A stretch of DNA of 64,000 nucleotides from Cranoglanis bouderius (GCA_023630585.1 CM042555.1:8746001-8810000); one strand, 5' to 3'. Numbered from the stretch's first letter, positions 33,045 through 45,720 are shown. The notes: generated by a model from the sequence alone, not told the origin. Made by a program: numbers and translations.

Positions 33045-34744
33045 TAAGTAGAACTGAGTTGTGTAGGTTCCTATTTGTACCAACTGCTGTTTATTTGCAG
33101 TGGCAAGACAGCATTAGTGGTTGTCCACAATTACTGATTCTGATTTACCAATATGTATGATTTAGCTTAGCATTTACAAATTTTGACCCCTTGCTATTAC
33201 ACTATGGGAGGCACCATAAAACTATGAGTTTCCAGGTTTTTTTTTTTTTTTTTTAGCTAAAGCAGCAGTTAGTAAAACAATGGAGGAGCTGCTTTTTATT
33301 AAGTAGTGGTCTCGTTGAACTTTTGCCTCACTGCTTTCTTACTGTAAAAACAAAATTTTAAACTCCATCTACTACACCAGCTTACATAGTTTTTTTTTTT
33401 TTTTTCTCTCTCTCTGCTTTGATTTCTTGTTAGCAATATTGGCACCTCTGCTGATGGAATTTTAAATGTCTCAGGGGATGGATCAAGAATATCCTAAACG
33501 CAATGCTGCCCAAAGATCATCGCCAAACAATCTCTCAGTTAGATGATCTTATCTTTACAGTGATTTTGCGAAGAGTTTTAAGATGAGAGCATATTCATTG
33601 GTTCAAACCAGTAGCCATTGAAGCAGATGAGTCTGAGTTGAATAAGTCATTAAAGCTGTTTTCACAACAACCATAAATGGGAACATATGTCACCCAAAGC
33701 TAGAGGCATTCTAAAATGACATAGCCGTAACAATGTGCTTCTCATCTGCACACTGATAATCAGTGCCTATAACTGTCTCTGTCAGCCATCTTTGTCACCA
33801 TATGTGAGCCAGTTGCACTTTGGGAAGTTGGAGCAGGATGGCAGGCTGCTTTGTGGTGGGTAGGGAACAAGACGCCGCTGGCAGCACAAATGTAGCACCA
33901 TGTACAAGGGCTTCTAATTTGCAAGTGCTTGATGGGCCTGAACTTTTTGAGCCGATCGAACGTGACAGCATCAAAGACTGAGCTGAGGCAGACAAACTTT
34001 ACTGCCGCTCTGTCAGACAAGACATCCCATGAGAGATAGAGAGAGAGGGAAAGAAGGAATGAGGAGGCAAAAGAGGAATGGAGGGGTGGTGTGGGGGGTG
34101 TTAGGTGGTGTTAATGTTAGATCACGTGCACATGCAGAAATGTAACCAAACAAACACATTTGCATGCACAAAACTACACATGTAGGCTGTTTACACCAGA
34201 CGTAGAGTGTTACATGAAAATTACAGCGTCGCACATTTGTAATACGTGCTAGTGCATAGTGACACCCTCTCAAAAGGCTGCCATGTACATACACTGTGTG
34301 GTATGAATCAGAATGTATTACAGTGATTAAAGTTGTCACAGTGACTCACATACACACTGGCATGCAGATACACACCCTGCTCTAACTGGCATGATGCAAA
34401 TATATTTGTGTACTTGCAGTACACTCTTCAACTCAGTCACCTACGCAATCCTATAAACATATGTTCTTCCTGTTTGAGTGCAATCATAGACAAAAACAGG
34501 TATGTATGGACACAAGGACACAACTGATACAGTACTGCTGCATGTTATCATAAGAACAAAGTTCATTTTCTTGAGAGACAGTTTGATTGAGTCCGATTGC
34601 TTAACCGGCTTATTTTAACTGCAAGGGAATGACTGACAAAATGGTTAGTCAACAACGTTTATGAAAAATTTTTGAAATTTTTTTAATGATTTTGATTTGA
34701 TCACACAATGTCACATGCAGCAAGTTTTCCACAATTGGAAAGTC
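33045..34744. other. Gene-free interval
   Basis: No gene is supported. Poly-T runs occur at 33236-33255 and 33390-33406. A high-complexity stretch at about 33830-34020 (TTTTTGAGCCGATCGAACG, CTTTACTGCCGCTCTGTCAG) may be regulatory. Confidence 0.55.
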
Positions 34745-35140
34745 CTCAGGACAGAGAACTTGTTTTTGAAAGATGTGGTTTTTTTTGTTTGTTTGTTTGT
34801 TGTTTGTTTGTTTTATTAAGTTTAAAAAAAGAAAGGCTGATAAGGAAACTGTTTAATATCTGCTATATTATAAGTGATAACTTGTCTCGCAGGCCTTTCA
34901 CAACATGTAACATGCATGTAAATAAAATGGTTAAAACACAGGAATTGTTCTTTAATAAATGAAAAAATTTAATCATTGGCAAAAATCGCCGTATTTTTAG
35001 AGGATTTAAACACTTTGGGAAGCTCATTAAATGGAAGATAAGATAAACTTCAGGGTATTAAGAGTAACTCCGCTTCATATCAGGCTGCATCACACCACTA
35101 TGTTGTTGATTATTTTCCTATTAAGGCACACCCGGACGTG
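34745..35140 (-). mobile_element. Dispersed DNA repeat family A, copy 4 (fragment)
   Basis: The reverse complement carries TAATAGGAAAATAATCAAC, GTGGTGTGATGCAGCC, GAAGCGGAGTTACT, GTTATCACTTATAATATAGC, CAGCCTTTC and CTCTGTCCTGAGGACTTTCC in the same order as copy 3. A (CAAA)n tract replaces the CT tract. Both ends are missing. Confidence 0.65.
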
Positions 35141-36136
35141 TTTTATTTGTTTTAATCCTTGGTTAAACCATTGTCTAAGAAATTAAGACAACATGAAAGT
35201 AACACTGTAGAGATTTTATCAATGTACTAAACACTTGAGCAAAAATATTTCTGTTCCATTGTGGTGCAACTGTTCAATAAAACCCCTTGCTTGTGTTGGT
35301 GAATATTTGGGAAAATTCAACATCTATGCAGGAATAAAAATTAAAACCGCACTTTATTAAAAATGAAAATTCATTTAGCTTTTGGTGGGACAAACAGCAT
35401 CAATGACTATTCTGAGATTTTTATTCTGTATATCAAGTAAAATATAACTAGCCCCATGTACCTATAGCTCTTGTTGGTACCAATTTGGCACAGGATACAA
35501 AAAACATTATACCAATGGTAAACAGAGTGTCAGTTTTCTGACGCCAAAACCTCAACCCATCCTATAAGTTTTGCTATGAGAAAATTCTAGAGAGTTCATT
35601 AAGCACACATATTGATAGGATGGCTCTGACGGTCAGATGAGCTGACCTGGCTTTGCCATTGGAATAGGTTTCAGTCAACAGCATCTCATCAGGCCAGACT
35701 GGACTTATTAAAAACTTTCGTCAAAATGACACAGGGGCATGGCTCTGCAGGAGGAGTGTGTACAAGATTGGCATGACAGCAGGCGAAATGCCAGGCTTCC
35801 CAGGGGGGCACAGTGGAGCCACTGCCCCTAAGCCAGTGCCCTTAAACCAAGGACAGGCATGACATTATTCTCCAGTGAAATGGTGGATTTCACATAAAAA
35901 AAGAGACTGAGAGAAGCTGTCATGTTTTGTTTGCTTATTCTGCCTCCTCGTCTGGCTCTTAGTGAAGAGGATTATGAAATTGGTTTAGGTGTGGTTACCA
36001 GACAAAACAAACATTGCAAATGTAGCAGATGAGTCACTTTTTCACTCAGTATAATGACTTACTTCTAAAAGTGTCTGGGCATCAAGATAAAATCAGGTTT
36101 CAAAAAATGAAATCAAACACTACTAGGTTACACAAG
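35141..36136. other. Gene-free interval
   Basis: No gene is supported. The stretch 35600-35830 (ATGGCTCTGACGGTCAGATG, CATCTCATCAGGCCAGACTG) is more complex than its surroundings and might be regulatory. Confidence 0.5.
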
Positions 36137-37003
36137 TTAAAAGAATACTCCAATCTATTTCAACTTCATTTTTTCATATTTATCAAAATATGTAGCATAT
36201 GGACAATAACCACAGACATTCTGTTTCCCTGTACTGAGAAATACACATAAAAGATGTTAACTCAAAACTCACTTATAATGAAAGGCCTGAGGGCATTATA
36301 AGTAGATAAGGGCATTATGTAGTTTTATCTTGGAGCTATACAGTTTTTGGTTACTTTCACTTTCCCTACGGTTTTGTGGCAGATATCTGCCTGAAACTGA
36401 AATTTGAGCCTAGTTGGCTACGCTGGCAACCACAGATTACAGATTTGTTTATTCATTCATCCATCTTCAGTCACCACTTTATTCTAGTCAGAGTGGATCC
36501 AGAGCCTATCCCAGGAACACTGACCACAATGTGGGAATGCACCCTGGATTTAATGCCAGGACAGAGTAGGGCACCATGCACACGCATTCACACACTCATT
36601 CACACCTGTCCATATTTGGGATGTGGTAGGAATCCGAAAAGCCCAGAGGAAACCCACACGGACACAAGGAGAACATGTGAAACTACACAAAGAGTAACCT
36701 GGGCTCAAAATAGAACCGGAGTCCTTCTGAAAAATCATCTGCCTTTCTGAATGAAGGAATTGTACAGAGTTACAAATATTATCGGACTGAAGTATACAGG
36801 AAATACCATGTGGTTTGCATAAACATTTATTGACGCCTTAATAGCAGCCCTTTGACTTCAATTATAACTGACTTTTGAGTAAACTGGTTGTCAGCTCTTT
36901 TCTTTACAGGTGTCAAAATTCTTGTCCATAGTAATCACATATGCTAGAGATTACAGATGCGGCGGATAGAAATTAGGCTGAAAAATGCTGAGTGTTCCTT
37001 TAA
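36137..37003. mobile_element. Dispersed DNA repeat family A, copy 5 (both ends, internal deletion)
   Basis: The left end TTAAAAGAATACTCCAATC is at 36137 and the inverted right end GCTGAGTGTTCCTTTAAG finishes at about 37003. Internal words TTTCCCTGTACTGAGAAATACAC, GACTTCAATTATAACTGAC and CCATAGTAATCACATATGC match copy 2. The middle of the family is absent and a SINE sits inside (36451-36724). This copy defines the family's inverted termini. Confidence 0.65.
36451..36724 (-). mobile_element. tRNA-derived SINE, copy 3, nested in family A copy 5
   Basis: The reverse complement gives the SINE body (GGTTACTCTTTGTGTAGTTT, CACATGTTCTCCTTGTGTCC, GTGTGAATGCGTGTGC, GGGATAGGCTCTGGATCCAC) and ends with a tail of ATGAATGAAT. 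It lies within family A copy 5 and therefore inserted later. Confidence 0.8.
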
Positions 37004-37179
37004 GGCATACTTTAAACAACTGCCAATGTGAGGTGTTTGGGGAAAAAAAGGAATCCAAAATAATAAATACACTGTGCAAAAGGTCTACTGACAGCTTTCC
37101 ATCCAGAGCTTTTACTCCATTATCTTCAGACATTACCACGTATGCATGAGTGTGTGGTTTATGGAAATGTGGGAGTGAA

Positions 37180-37500
37180 GCCTCACCTGCACGCCGTTCT
37201 CGTTAGTGGATGTATTTTTTTTTTATTCTCTAAAAGGTCTGGATGAGATCTGAGGCACAATCCCCATGAGCTAAGCACTTTCTCTCCCTCGGTGAGCCCC
37301 AGAGCTGCTTTAAGGTGCCTGCTAATGCCATGAGGAGACAGGATCTAATAGATTGATACACAGGTTTTGACATGCTATTTGAGCGTGCGGCCACTCCATA
37401 ATTGGCCACGTCATCATGCATTAAATTAACAATATATAGAGGAGTGCCCAGAGACGAGTGTCTTCGGCCGATCCGTCAGCCATCAGGACAAACCACATCT
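37180..37500. promoter_or_regulatory. Candidate conserved non-coding block
   Basis: High-complexity DNA with GCCTGCTAATGCCATGAGG, CTAATAGATTGATACAC, CACTCCATAATTGGCCACG and CATGCATTAAATTAACAATA. It is free of repeats and has several homeodomain cores. Enhancer function is inferred. Confidence 0.35.
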
Positions 37501-37524
37501 GACGGCTCTCACTATCTCTGAGGG

Positions 37525-37605
37525 GATAAGAGCAGGAAGAGAGGAGAGGGAAAGAGAGGAGAGGAAGAGAGGAGAGATGGGGAGAGGAGGGAGGGATTTT
37601 GGGCA
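37525..37605. repeat. GA-rich homopurine patch
   Basis: About 80 bp of nearly pure A/G made of GAGAGGAGAGG and GGAAAGAG words, with local mirror symmetry. Confidence 0.85.
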
Positions 37606-39431
37606 GAAGGCCTCTGTAAAGTATTCTGGCTGTTGATGAGGATACAAGATCATTTTATTGAGTATCTTTGTGGCTTGTTTCAGCCATGCAAGTCTGTACG
37701 TCTGTTATCTGAACATCCAAAAAACATAGACATTAGTGTTTAATCCCACTTGCTTCGTATGTTTGTTTATTCATCCGTTCATTTGTCTTGTGTCTGGATG
37801 TCAGTAACCTTGTGTGACTTCCAGCTTTGCTGTTCACGTCTGGGAAAGTTTAAGCCACCACTTGTGATTTGCCATGGATACAGGCCAACATTGTCTGGAA
37901 CGCAAGCTTCATTTCATCGTGTCGTATTGTTTGCTTTGGTGACATCATCAGCTAAAGTGTCACTCCGTTTTGAATGTGTCTGCATGAGTGGCTTTTTTAC
38001 AGGCATCTCAGCCTTCTTGGCCTCACAGTGAGCCAATATACATTAACTACTGTTCCGCCCCTGTAATTGCCCAGGAATCCACAGCTTCCACTTCCATGTG
38101 TTGTACTTAATAAGGCTATCATTATAATGATTAGCTAATCTTTGAAACCTGCCGTTAATGCAGAGAACAAAGACAGGGGTGGAAAAATGTTCCTTAGATA
38201 GATGTGAATATTGCTCTGGACTACAGAAAGATTGCTCAGTGGGGTATGTGTGCATACTGCAGAAATTATTAAAATATATCACAGCATGCTCCGTTTGGGT
38301 GCAACGGGTGGTGTGGTGTATTATGGAAACACTGACACTCCACATTTTGATCTTTAAATTACCTCGAAAAAAGAGAAGTGACCTTTATGTAGAAGCTATA
38401 TAAAGGTGCAATCTATGCAGGGTCTCCATCTTTTGATTTATTAGCGTAAAATCTGAAATTGAGCATATTTTATTGCCCCCTGTTCTGACGCAAGATTTCC
38501 GAGGACCTTTGGTATTTGAGGCGCTCAATATTACTGTACCCTTATTTTTTATTATTTCCAGACTCAGATTTTACTAAGTGCTAAGTATGCTGACGGTAAA
38601 GGAAAGGACATGCCATGTGTTGAAATGCAATCATTGCAGATTCGCAAATCTATGGCTTCTTAACTGTCGAACAGGGACCTCTTTGGCTGAAAGTATCATT
38701 CACACAAACACACACAAGCATGCATGACTCTCACAGCCATGCTTTCCTTCTTTTTCTCTTCAGTATGGCCACACTCCACCCCTGTATATTCACACAACAT
38801 TATCATAGATCCCGTCAAAGGGCCCAGGTTTATTTTCCTTTGTGACGGAAATAGCCATTGAACACACAAGCTTTGTGTGAGAAGGAAGCTGGCGAGACAA
38901 CACAGAATGCTTTATAGTGCCGCCACAATAGAGGATCACAATGGCGTCCTACTGAGACAGTGGCACACAACGCAGGATTACACCAAAATGGGACTTAAAG
39001 AGACCCAGATGAAAGCAGAAAGGGGAGGTGATCACCACCTATTAGACATAACTCTGCTTTAACATAGCTCAGGGACAAACGGCCACACCTTAGAAGCAAA
39101 CCACATGTAAATATGGAGCATGAGATGAAGCTTGGTGCTTTGTATAAGTCCTGTACTTGTATCTTGCTCTTGTTTTATCAGCCAGATACAAAACACAGTG
39201 TGTTAATAAGCTGGTGTGATAAGTGATCCATGTCTGTAGTCATCATAAGTGGGGTTTCTAATCACCACCGCAATTTGTTTTAATGCCAAACTTTAATGTG
39301 TGCATAAGAAAACCTAAATGGAAATGTTTTAAATATGAAAAGAGTTTTTGTGAACATATAAAAAAAGTTTATACACTTGGTTGAGAGGTAAATATTTCCA
39401 AATCAATAAATAGTGCATGAATCATTGGAAA

Positions 39432-39773
39432 CATTCATTCATTCTTCTTCAGTATTTTACCTTTGTCCTGAACAGGGTTGTGGTGGATCTGGAGCCTATC
39501 CTGGGAAGACTGGATATGTAGAGGCAATACACCTTGGATTGACTGTCAGTCCATCCCAGAGCTCCATGCACACGTACATTCACACCTAGGGTTAATCTGG
39601 AGTCGCCAATATGGAGTCGCCAATATGGAGTGAACCTGGAGGAAACCAATATGAGCATGAGCATGAGCAGAAGAATCAAATCTTCACACAAACATTAACC
39701 CAAGCTCAGGATTGAATCAGCAACCTTGGAATTGTCAGGTGGCAATGGTATGCTTTGCACTACCATGCTGCCC
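39432..39773 (-). mobile_element. tRNA-derived SINE, copy 4
   Basis: Minus-strand copy. The tail (ATTCATTCATTC at its plus-strand left edge), GGAGCCTATCCTGGGAAG, CATGCACACGTACATTCAC and a decayed A/B-box region at about 39700-39773 match the other copies. A 14-bp unit GGAGTCGCCAATAT is duplicated at about 39600-39627. Confidence 0.75.
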
Positions 39774-41400
39774 AATGATAGAAGACAGATATTTTGAATA
39801 AAAAAATATGACATAGCAGGAATGTGTTCCATGTCTCCATGTCCAGCACCACATACTACTCTGCAAATCTTATTAATGTCCGTAATCTGTTCTTATTCAT
39901 ATTTGTACAAGTGATACAGTTGGTTATTTTTCAGTTTTCACACCAAGACCAGTGGTAGAGTCTGTATGACATCTAACAATTTGGGGGTGAATGTTACCAC
40001 ATGCTACCTCCCTATAACACATTAATCCAGTGACTGCATCTTTTTAAAATGCCGTCCACGCAAAGTGCATTAACTGCTCTATTCTGTTTAAATGAGCTAA
40101 CACATGCTCATGATTAACTAGTGTTAGTCTGATCGACAGGACCATCCTTCCCACCAGTTGTGCTCTTTTAGATACCCAGCCATGGACAGCTGTGCCATCA
40201 CTGGAATACAAGCTTTCAGTCTTAGAGAGTTGCACCTTTTGGGAGCGCAAAGCTTAACTGGTTGCCCAAACACTTAGCCATATAATGTACCTATGTTTAA
40301 AACTGCATACTATCATACTAAACAGTATGTCTAAATAACTACAGTAAGCAATGGTTGCAAAATATTGACTTCTTATTTAATATAGTAGTGTGCTGTTCTG
40401 GACATAGCCATTGACTTTGCTTGTCTGGTGCTCATTTGATGATGTAATTCTGCTGCATGTCCTTCAATTTTATGTTCACAAGCTAACCAACAATTCACAT
40501 TGTTTGTTGATGCATTCTTGTAAATCTGCTTAAAAGTTGTGAAACATCTGGATAGAAAACTGCATATACATTCTTAATTATAGAGCCAGATCCTGGTTGA
40601 CATCCATGGTTTACGTTCCACATTTCAGGTCTCAGTCTGCATCAGTGTCCTACATTATGTAGCTCCAGGTGTCCTTACAGAGGGCTATCAGCGGACATCT
40701 CAGCAGTGGGTACTGCTGTCAGGCCTGGCCCCCGCGTGACAGCGAGCAGCGTAGCCTCTAATAAGGGTATTCATCACGCCACCCAGGAGCCATGACAAGA
40801 GAGTCCGCACCACGCGATTGTCCCTCAAATATGAACTTATCATTTAATTACTCTCCCGTGCCACTTGATTGCCTTGTCAAGATGCAGGTTAGTTAAGAGG
40901 AGAGATCTCCTCTCTCGTCGCTGGACCCTGGACCTCTCACCATGACAACTGCTCATCTCATCAAGTCATCAGCTGCCCTGGTGATCCTCCAAATGAGATT
41001 CAGTTTCAGCCTAGCACTTTTTTTTTTTTTTAATTCTGTCATGTGTAGGGTCAGAGTCATAGAGTGCTTGCAGGAAGAGCTTTATAAGTGGAGAGGTGTT
41101 TGAGTGCACCATCTTAAGCAATGCAAATAGGGATGGCCGAGAGAGTTCTGATAGCAGATGGAAGGAGTGCATGTGCAGGTTTCTTGATATTAGAAATGGA
41201 GCTTTACAATTTTATGTGCGTGTTTATATATGATTAAAATATGGTTTCTTGAATGCAACACATTTTGTGATCTCTATATGATCATGGTTAAGCCAATATT
41301 TCAAATATGGAAGCACCCACTCACCAATTCTTCAAAAGCAAACCAAAGGGGTCACATTATTCATTGTGTAAGGAAATACTGTATACAGCCTTATGGAATT
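39774..41400. other. Gene-free interval
   Basis: No gene is supported. A candidate regulatory block lies at 40660-40985 (separate entry). A poly-T run lies at 41019-41031. Confidence 0.55.
40660..40985. promoter_or_regulatory. Candidate conserved non-coding block
   Basis: GC-balanced, high-complexity DNA (CTCTAATAAGGGTATTCATC, CACCACGCGATTGTCCC, CATTTAATTACTCTCCCGTG, CTTGATTGCCTTGTCAAG) with no repeat identity. An enhancer-like role is inferred. Confidence 0.35.
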
Positions 41401-41745
41401 GCCACAGCTCCAGGATCCTCGGTTCGTTCCTGGGCTCGAATTACTGTCTACGTGGAGTTTTGCATGTTCTTGCAGTGTCCATGTGGGTTTCCTCTGGGTT
41501 CTCCGGTTTCCTCCCACTCCCCAAAAGCATGCATGTACTGTAGGTGGATTGGCTGTGCTAAATTGCCCCAGATGTGAATATGTGCATGAGTATGATGCCC
41601 TGTGATGGACTGGCATCCATAGAGGGTGTATTCATTCCCATCTCACACCCAGTGTTCCTGGGATAGGCTCCAGATCCATCACAACTCTGACCAGAATAAA
41701 GTGGTTACTAATGATGAATGAATGAGTGAATGAACGAATGTGTTC
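41401..41745 (+). mobile_element. tRNA-derived SINE, copy 5
   Basis: A B-box-like GGTTCGTTCCTGGG occurs near 41422, followed by the SINE body (TTGCATGTTCTTGCAGTGTC, GGTTCTCCGGTTTCCTCC, TGTGATGGACTGGCATCC, GGGATAGGCTCCAGATCC) and an ATGAATGAATGAGTGAATG tail. The A-box part is decayed. Confidence 0.85.
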
Positions 41746-42078
41746 ACATAGGAAAGGCATACACCCATGGGAAAAAAGGTTTGGATTTGGAAAGGCAAGA
41801 GTTCTTCATTTTCTACAAAGAACCTTAAAGGATAAACCAAAGTCTTTTCTGGTTCTATATTTAGCCTTAAAAAAAAAATCCATCTACTTGTTTTAAATGT
41901 AAAAATGTAAATCTTTGTATTTGATTGAGTGCTAGATGAAAGATTCTTTGCTTTTTCCATCTGGGGACAAAAAAAAGGTTCTACATGGAGTGTTTACTGT
42001 TCAGTAGAACAAACTGTGGAAAGCTAGAGTACTTAGCCATCCAAAGAACATTTGAAGAACCTTTTTTTCTGAGAGTGT
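41746..42078. mobile_element. Decayed MITE-like repeat
   Basis: Ends with AAGAACCTTTTTTTCTGAGAGTGTAC at about 42053-42078, the same type of end as the 24130-24485 repeat. Internal AAGAACCTTAAAGGATAAACC and AAAGGTTCTACATGGAG resemble subterminal GGTTCT repeats of teleost hAT-type MITEs. No coding sequence. Confidence 0.45.
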
Positions 42079-43499
42079 ACGCTAGAGTAAATGAGCTCCC
42101 TAGACAAAATGTAATGTTCTTTTATTAATCCAATCGCCATCATGCTGCCAGCATCTGTAAGCAAGTTTATTTTGCAATGAGATTAGCCTTAATACTTCTT
42201 CTTTTTTTTTCTTTTTTTTATCAAAGAAGTAGCACATGCTTATTTCCACAAATCTGACACTGACACTATTTGTACTCTTCCATAATTCCTGATTTATGTT
42301 TATGTATAACTGTATACACATGTCCTGTGTTACCTGTACCTTTATATTATATAGACCTGTAGCTTGAAACAAATTAGGACCCTCATGTTAACATAGTCCT
42401 GGTTACCCTGGGATTAGTGAACATAATAAGAAGCACCCCACATTAACAAATAGGTTGAAGGAGAACAAGAAGAATCATCTAGTGTTAAGTTGATTGAACC
42501 TGAAGTGTGAATTGGTTTTTGGTACACTAGTCTAATATCCTAGCCCACAGCTGCCTATTTATCATGTATTGGCTACAAACCCACTGAGATTAAGTTACCT
42601 GTGTTCGTTTCCAGTGTTTTGTTCACCTGAACCGCATATTACGAATGAACCAGTGCAGAGAACTCGTAAAAAGAAAACGATGGTTACTCTGTGACACAAT
42701 CATCTCTGACAAAACCTCTTCGGCTGCCAAGTTCTCGAACTCTACAACTTCAATTCTGTCCAGCAGTCATGTAATAAAATCACTCTCAGCATTAAGCAGG
42801 ATCTTGGCCTTTCTTTTTTTATTCGTGTGCAACAGTTTACAGCCCTTCAGGGGAAACAGAGCCCAACCAATAAAAGTTCCACCCTGGCATGAGCTGAGGC
42901 CTTTCAAATGAAGATGTATGTCACAGCATCAGAAAGAGAAAGAGAGGAGGGAGAGGGAGTGGAAGTCTTGAGAAAGAGGACCTGGTGAACTTTTTTTTTG
43001 CCTGCAGATACCCGAAAGGGCCCATAAATTCCGCCTTTCCGACACGATACAAATGAAACTGTAGGCCTGAAATTTTGCCCATTTCTTTCCCAGATGATTG
43101 GAATGAATAAGAGGTATTTAAAGTTTAATATCCTATTATGTATGTCTGTTTTAGTCACATGGCCTGTCAGGAAGTCTGTCGCTCCCCTGGTTTGGCTGAG
43201 AATTTTCCGCCATTGGCTGGCAGGTTTGTGGTCTACGTCTTAACTGGGCTTCTTGACCTTTCCTCAGAGCTTCACCTGATGAAAACAATTTGGGCTAACA
43301 CAGAAGCGAAGAAGCCAGTGTACCACTGCACCACTGTCCCTTGTTGTTTTATATCTCAAAAAAGGTAAAAATCCATAGAGGCCTGCATTTGTAATGCCAC
43401 CTGAAAATAAACAAGATATTGTCATATGTATTTACATGGGAGTGCATTCTCTTTGCTACTCAGTAAAACTGCTGAAACACTTCCTTTTACTACTCAGAT

Positions 43500-43890
43500 T
43501 GCAGTGTTCACAATAAATCCTCCCGAAAGGCACAGAAGTGCCGCTTAAAGTACGGCGTGCGGAACTTGGAGATGAATTGTGGCAGTCAGAATGCTGACTT
43601 TGACAAGCATATCAGCATGTCTGGCTGCGCGGCGCATTAGCCGTGAGCCTGAAAACAGAGTGAGATCTACCTGGCCTGTCTACTCCGCCGGGACGCAGAT
43701 AGCATTGACGGCATGCTGAAATCACCGTGCACTTCCCCCATCTGTGCCGAATCCTGCAGTGACAAGCATGAAAACCTGCGTAATCAAAGCGTAATTGATT
43801 ATACTAATTGCCGGGGCATAATTGGATCCGACTCAATTAAAAAGCCTGAGTAATTGAAATGAATTACAAATGACGCATTTATTACCGCTG
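43500..43890. promoter_or_regulatory. Candidate conserved non-coding block, dense homeodomain sites
   Basis: One of the most enhancer-like segments. GGCGCATTAGCCGTGAGCC, GCGTAATCAAAGCGTAATTG, ATACTAATTGCCGGGGCATA, ATTGGATCCGACTCAATTAA, GAGTAATTGAAATGAATTAC and ATTACCGCTGG are packed into 390 bp of repeat-free, GC-balanced sequence. No coding potential. Confidence 0.45.
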
Positions 43891-44089
43891 GAATAAAAAA
43901 AAAAAAAACGGGAGAGAGATAGAGAGAAAGAGAAGGAAGGCAAAACACTGGTAGGGTTGGGCTTTGTCTGCAGAGCTCAGGATCCTGATACACCTGCAAT
44001 GCTAAATCATCAGCAGCTCACTAGATAGCAGCGGGCTGGGAATGCTTTGTGCTGTTTTTGCAATTCCTCAATGTGGATTTATATCTTTT

Positions 44090-44340
44090 GCTTTGAGAAA
44101 GGTTGTAATATTTCACGGCGCAGAATGCGACTCAGGCGCAGCGCGAACCGTTCGCAATGAGAGCTTGAAGTCAGGGGGATGGGAGAGTTGAACTACAGTA
44201 TCAGCATATATTGTAATTTCATTCTGATAAGGCCATGCTTAAAACCTTAGGAGGCGTCCCCCTGCAGCTGAGTGGCGGCGAATTTATTTATTTTGAATAA
44301 CCACAAGGTCCAGGGCCGCTTCCTCACACATCATTAGTGC
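44090..44340. promoter_or_regulatory. Candidate conserved non-coding block
   Basis: High-complexity sequence with CpG-containing words (TTTCACGGCGCAGAATGCG, GCGCAGCGCGAACCGTTCG, GAGTGGCGGCGAATTTATTT) in an otherwise CpG-poor region. Function is inferred from composition. Confidence 0.35.
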
Positions 44341-44611
44341 TCCACCTTGACAGGGGGGATATCAGCAAACAAGAACAGGTGCACCCCGCTCACCCCCTTC
44401 AAGTCCTAACCACCAATATAACGGTAGCCTTGATAACACACACCACTTTGCAGCCACTTCCTGAGATGCAGAATGTGTCTACTGTGTGTATTGCGCATGA
44501 GCGTATGTTTTACGCCTCATTCTTGTCAGAATTTCCTTTCAAACTTGTCTGATCAGGTCAAGTCTCATCAGGCTGTCACCCTTGTTCGCTTTTCATTAGT
44601 CTACCCCTCTT

Positions 44612-44614
<3 letters not shown>

Positions 44615-44664
<50 letters not shown>
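44615..44664. repeat. (CT)n microsatellite
   Basis: CT run of about 50 bp with one TTTC interruption. Confidence 0.97.
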
Positions 44665-45019
44665 ATTCGCCTAGTCAAGCAGAAGAACTCAAACACATGC
44701 GCAAATTAAATCGACATCCAAACTCACTCCCATATACAAAGCAATTTAAATGATATTCATTAGAGCGATGACAAGTCCTGATGAGGCTTTCAGGAGGAGA
44801 GCACTCCTTCAGCTCTCTCTGTTTCATGCCCGCTGATGCGTAACGCCCGTCCCCATACCTTCACGTGAAATGCAGATCTAAGGGGAAAAAAAAAAAAACA
44901 TATCCCACATTTCTGACAACACTGAGCTCATCTATCAAACTCCAAAACACAGAAACAACCTCGTGCTTCTCTGTCTGTCCATCTGTCTGTTCACACACAT
45001 TGGCTTTTCAGTAAACTTG

Positions 45020-45130
<111 letters not shown>

Positions 45131-45194
45131 TCTATAAATATTTCTGTTTTTTTTTTTTATTTCACCATTCCAAGCATGCTTTTTTTCTATCATA

Positions 45195-45720
45195 ATTCTA
45201 TTTATGTCCGTCGCAATTAACTGCTGTCAGCCGCTCTTAATGTATGAAAACGCCAAGCCCTGTCTCCTATGCACCTCCCCAAACCCCATCCGGATGAGAG
45301 CCAATTAATTTGGGCTTTTCTCTCAGCCCTTAATTAACCCCTTCAGGACTGAGATGATGGCTAATGCCACTGATTGAGGCCAAGCCTGAAATTACCCAGA
45401 ATTACCCGGCTGCTGCGAGTGAGATGGGAGATTGCGGCGCTCGCATTGTTCAGGAGTCCACCATCCATTAGCTCACTTACCCATATTTCATTAGGAGGAG
45501 AGGAACAAAATGGAGTCGGTAATGTAGTGAGTGTATTATGAGATGTGTGTGTGCGTCTTCTACATTTGCTCCCGGCCTCTTCAGCGGCCTCGCTATCGTA
45601 CAACAGTTTGCGGCGGCAAAAGCGCAGGTTGATGTTGTAATCAATTTGTGCGGGCTGACGTGTGTCTGGATATGCGTGTTAATTATGCCTGGCTGGTGGG
45701 TGAAAATAATTTGAGTGTGA
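45195..45720. promoter_or_regulatory. Candidate conserved non-coding block
   Basis: Long, repeat-free, GC-balanced stretch with TCGCAATTAACTGCTGTC, GAGCCAATTAATTTGGGC, CCCTTAATTAACCCCTTC, CACCATCCATTAGCTCAC, ATATTTCATTAGGAGG, TTGTAATCAATTTGTGCGGG and GTTAATTATGCCTGGC. It is the longest enhancer-like block here and the first large one downstream of tshz3 on that side of the 46-50 kb repeats. Conservation was not tested. Confidence 0.45.

Larger units (their letters stand above)
37004..39431. other. Gene-free interval
   Basis: No gene is supported. It contains candidate regulatory blocks at 37180-37500 and 38420-38660, and a purine-rich patch at 37525-37605. A 61-codon frame at 38877-39062 has no recognisable domain. 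Confidence 0.55.

Noticed and set aside
36137..37003. Two terminal inverted repeats that might define an autonomous transposon
   Set aside because: There is no transposase-like sequence between them. The interior is a deleted family A body plus a SINE.
38877..39062. 61-codon plus-strand open frame with mixed composition
   Set aside because: Short, no domain, no supporting splice or start context. Likely chance.
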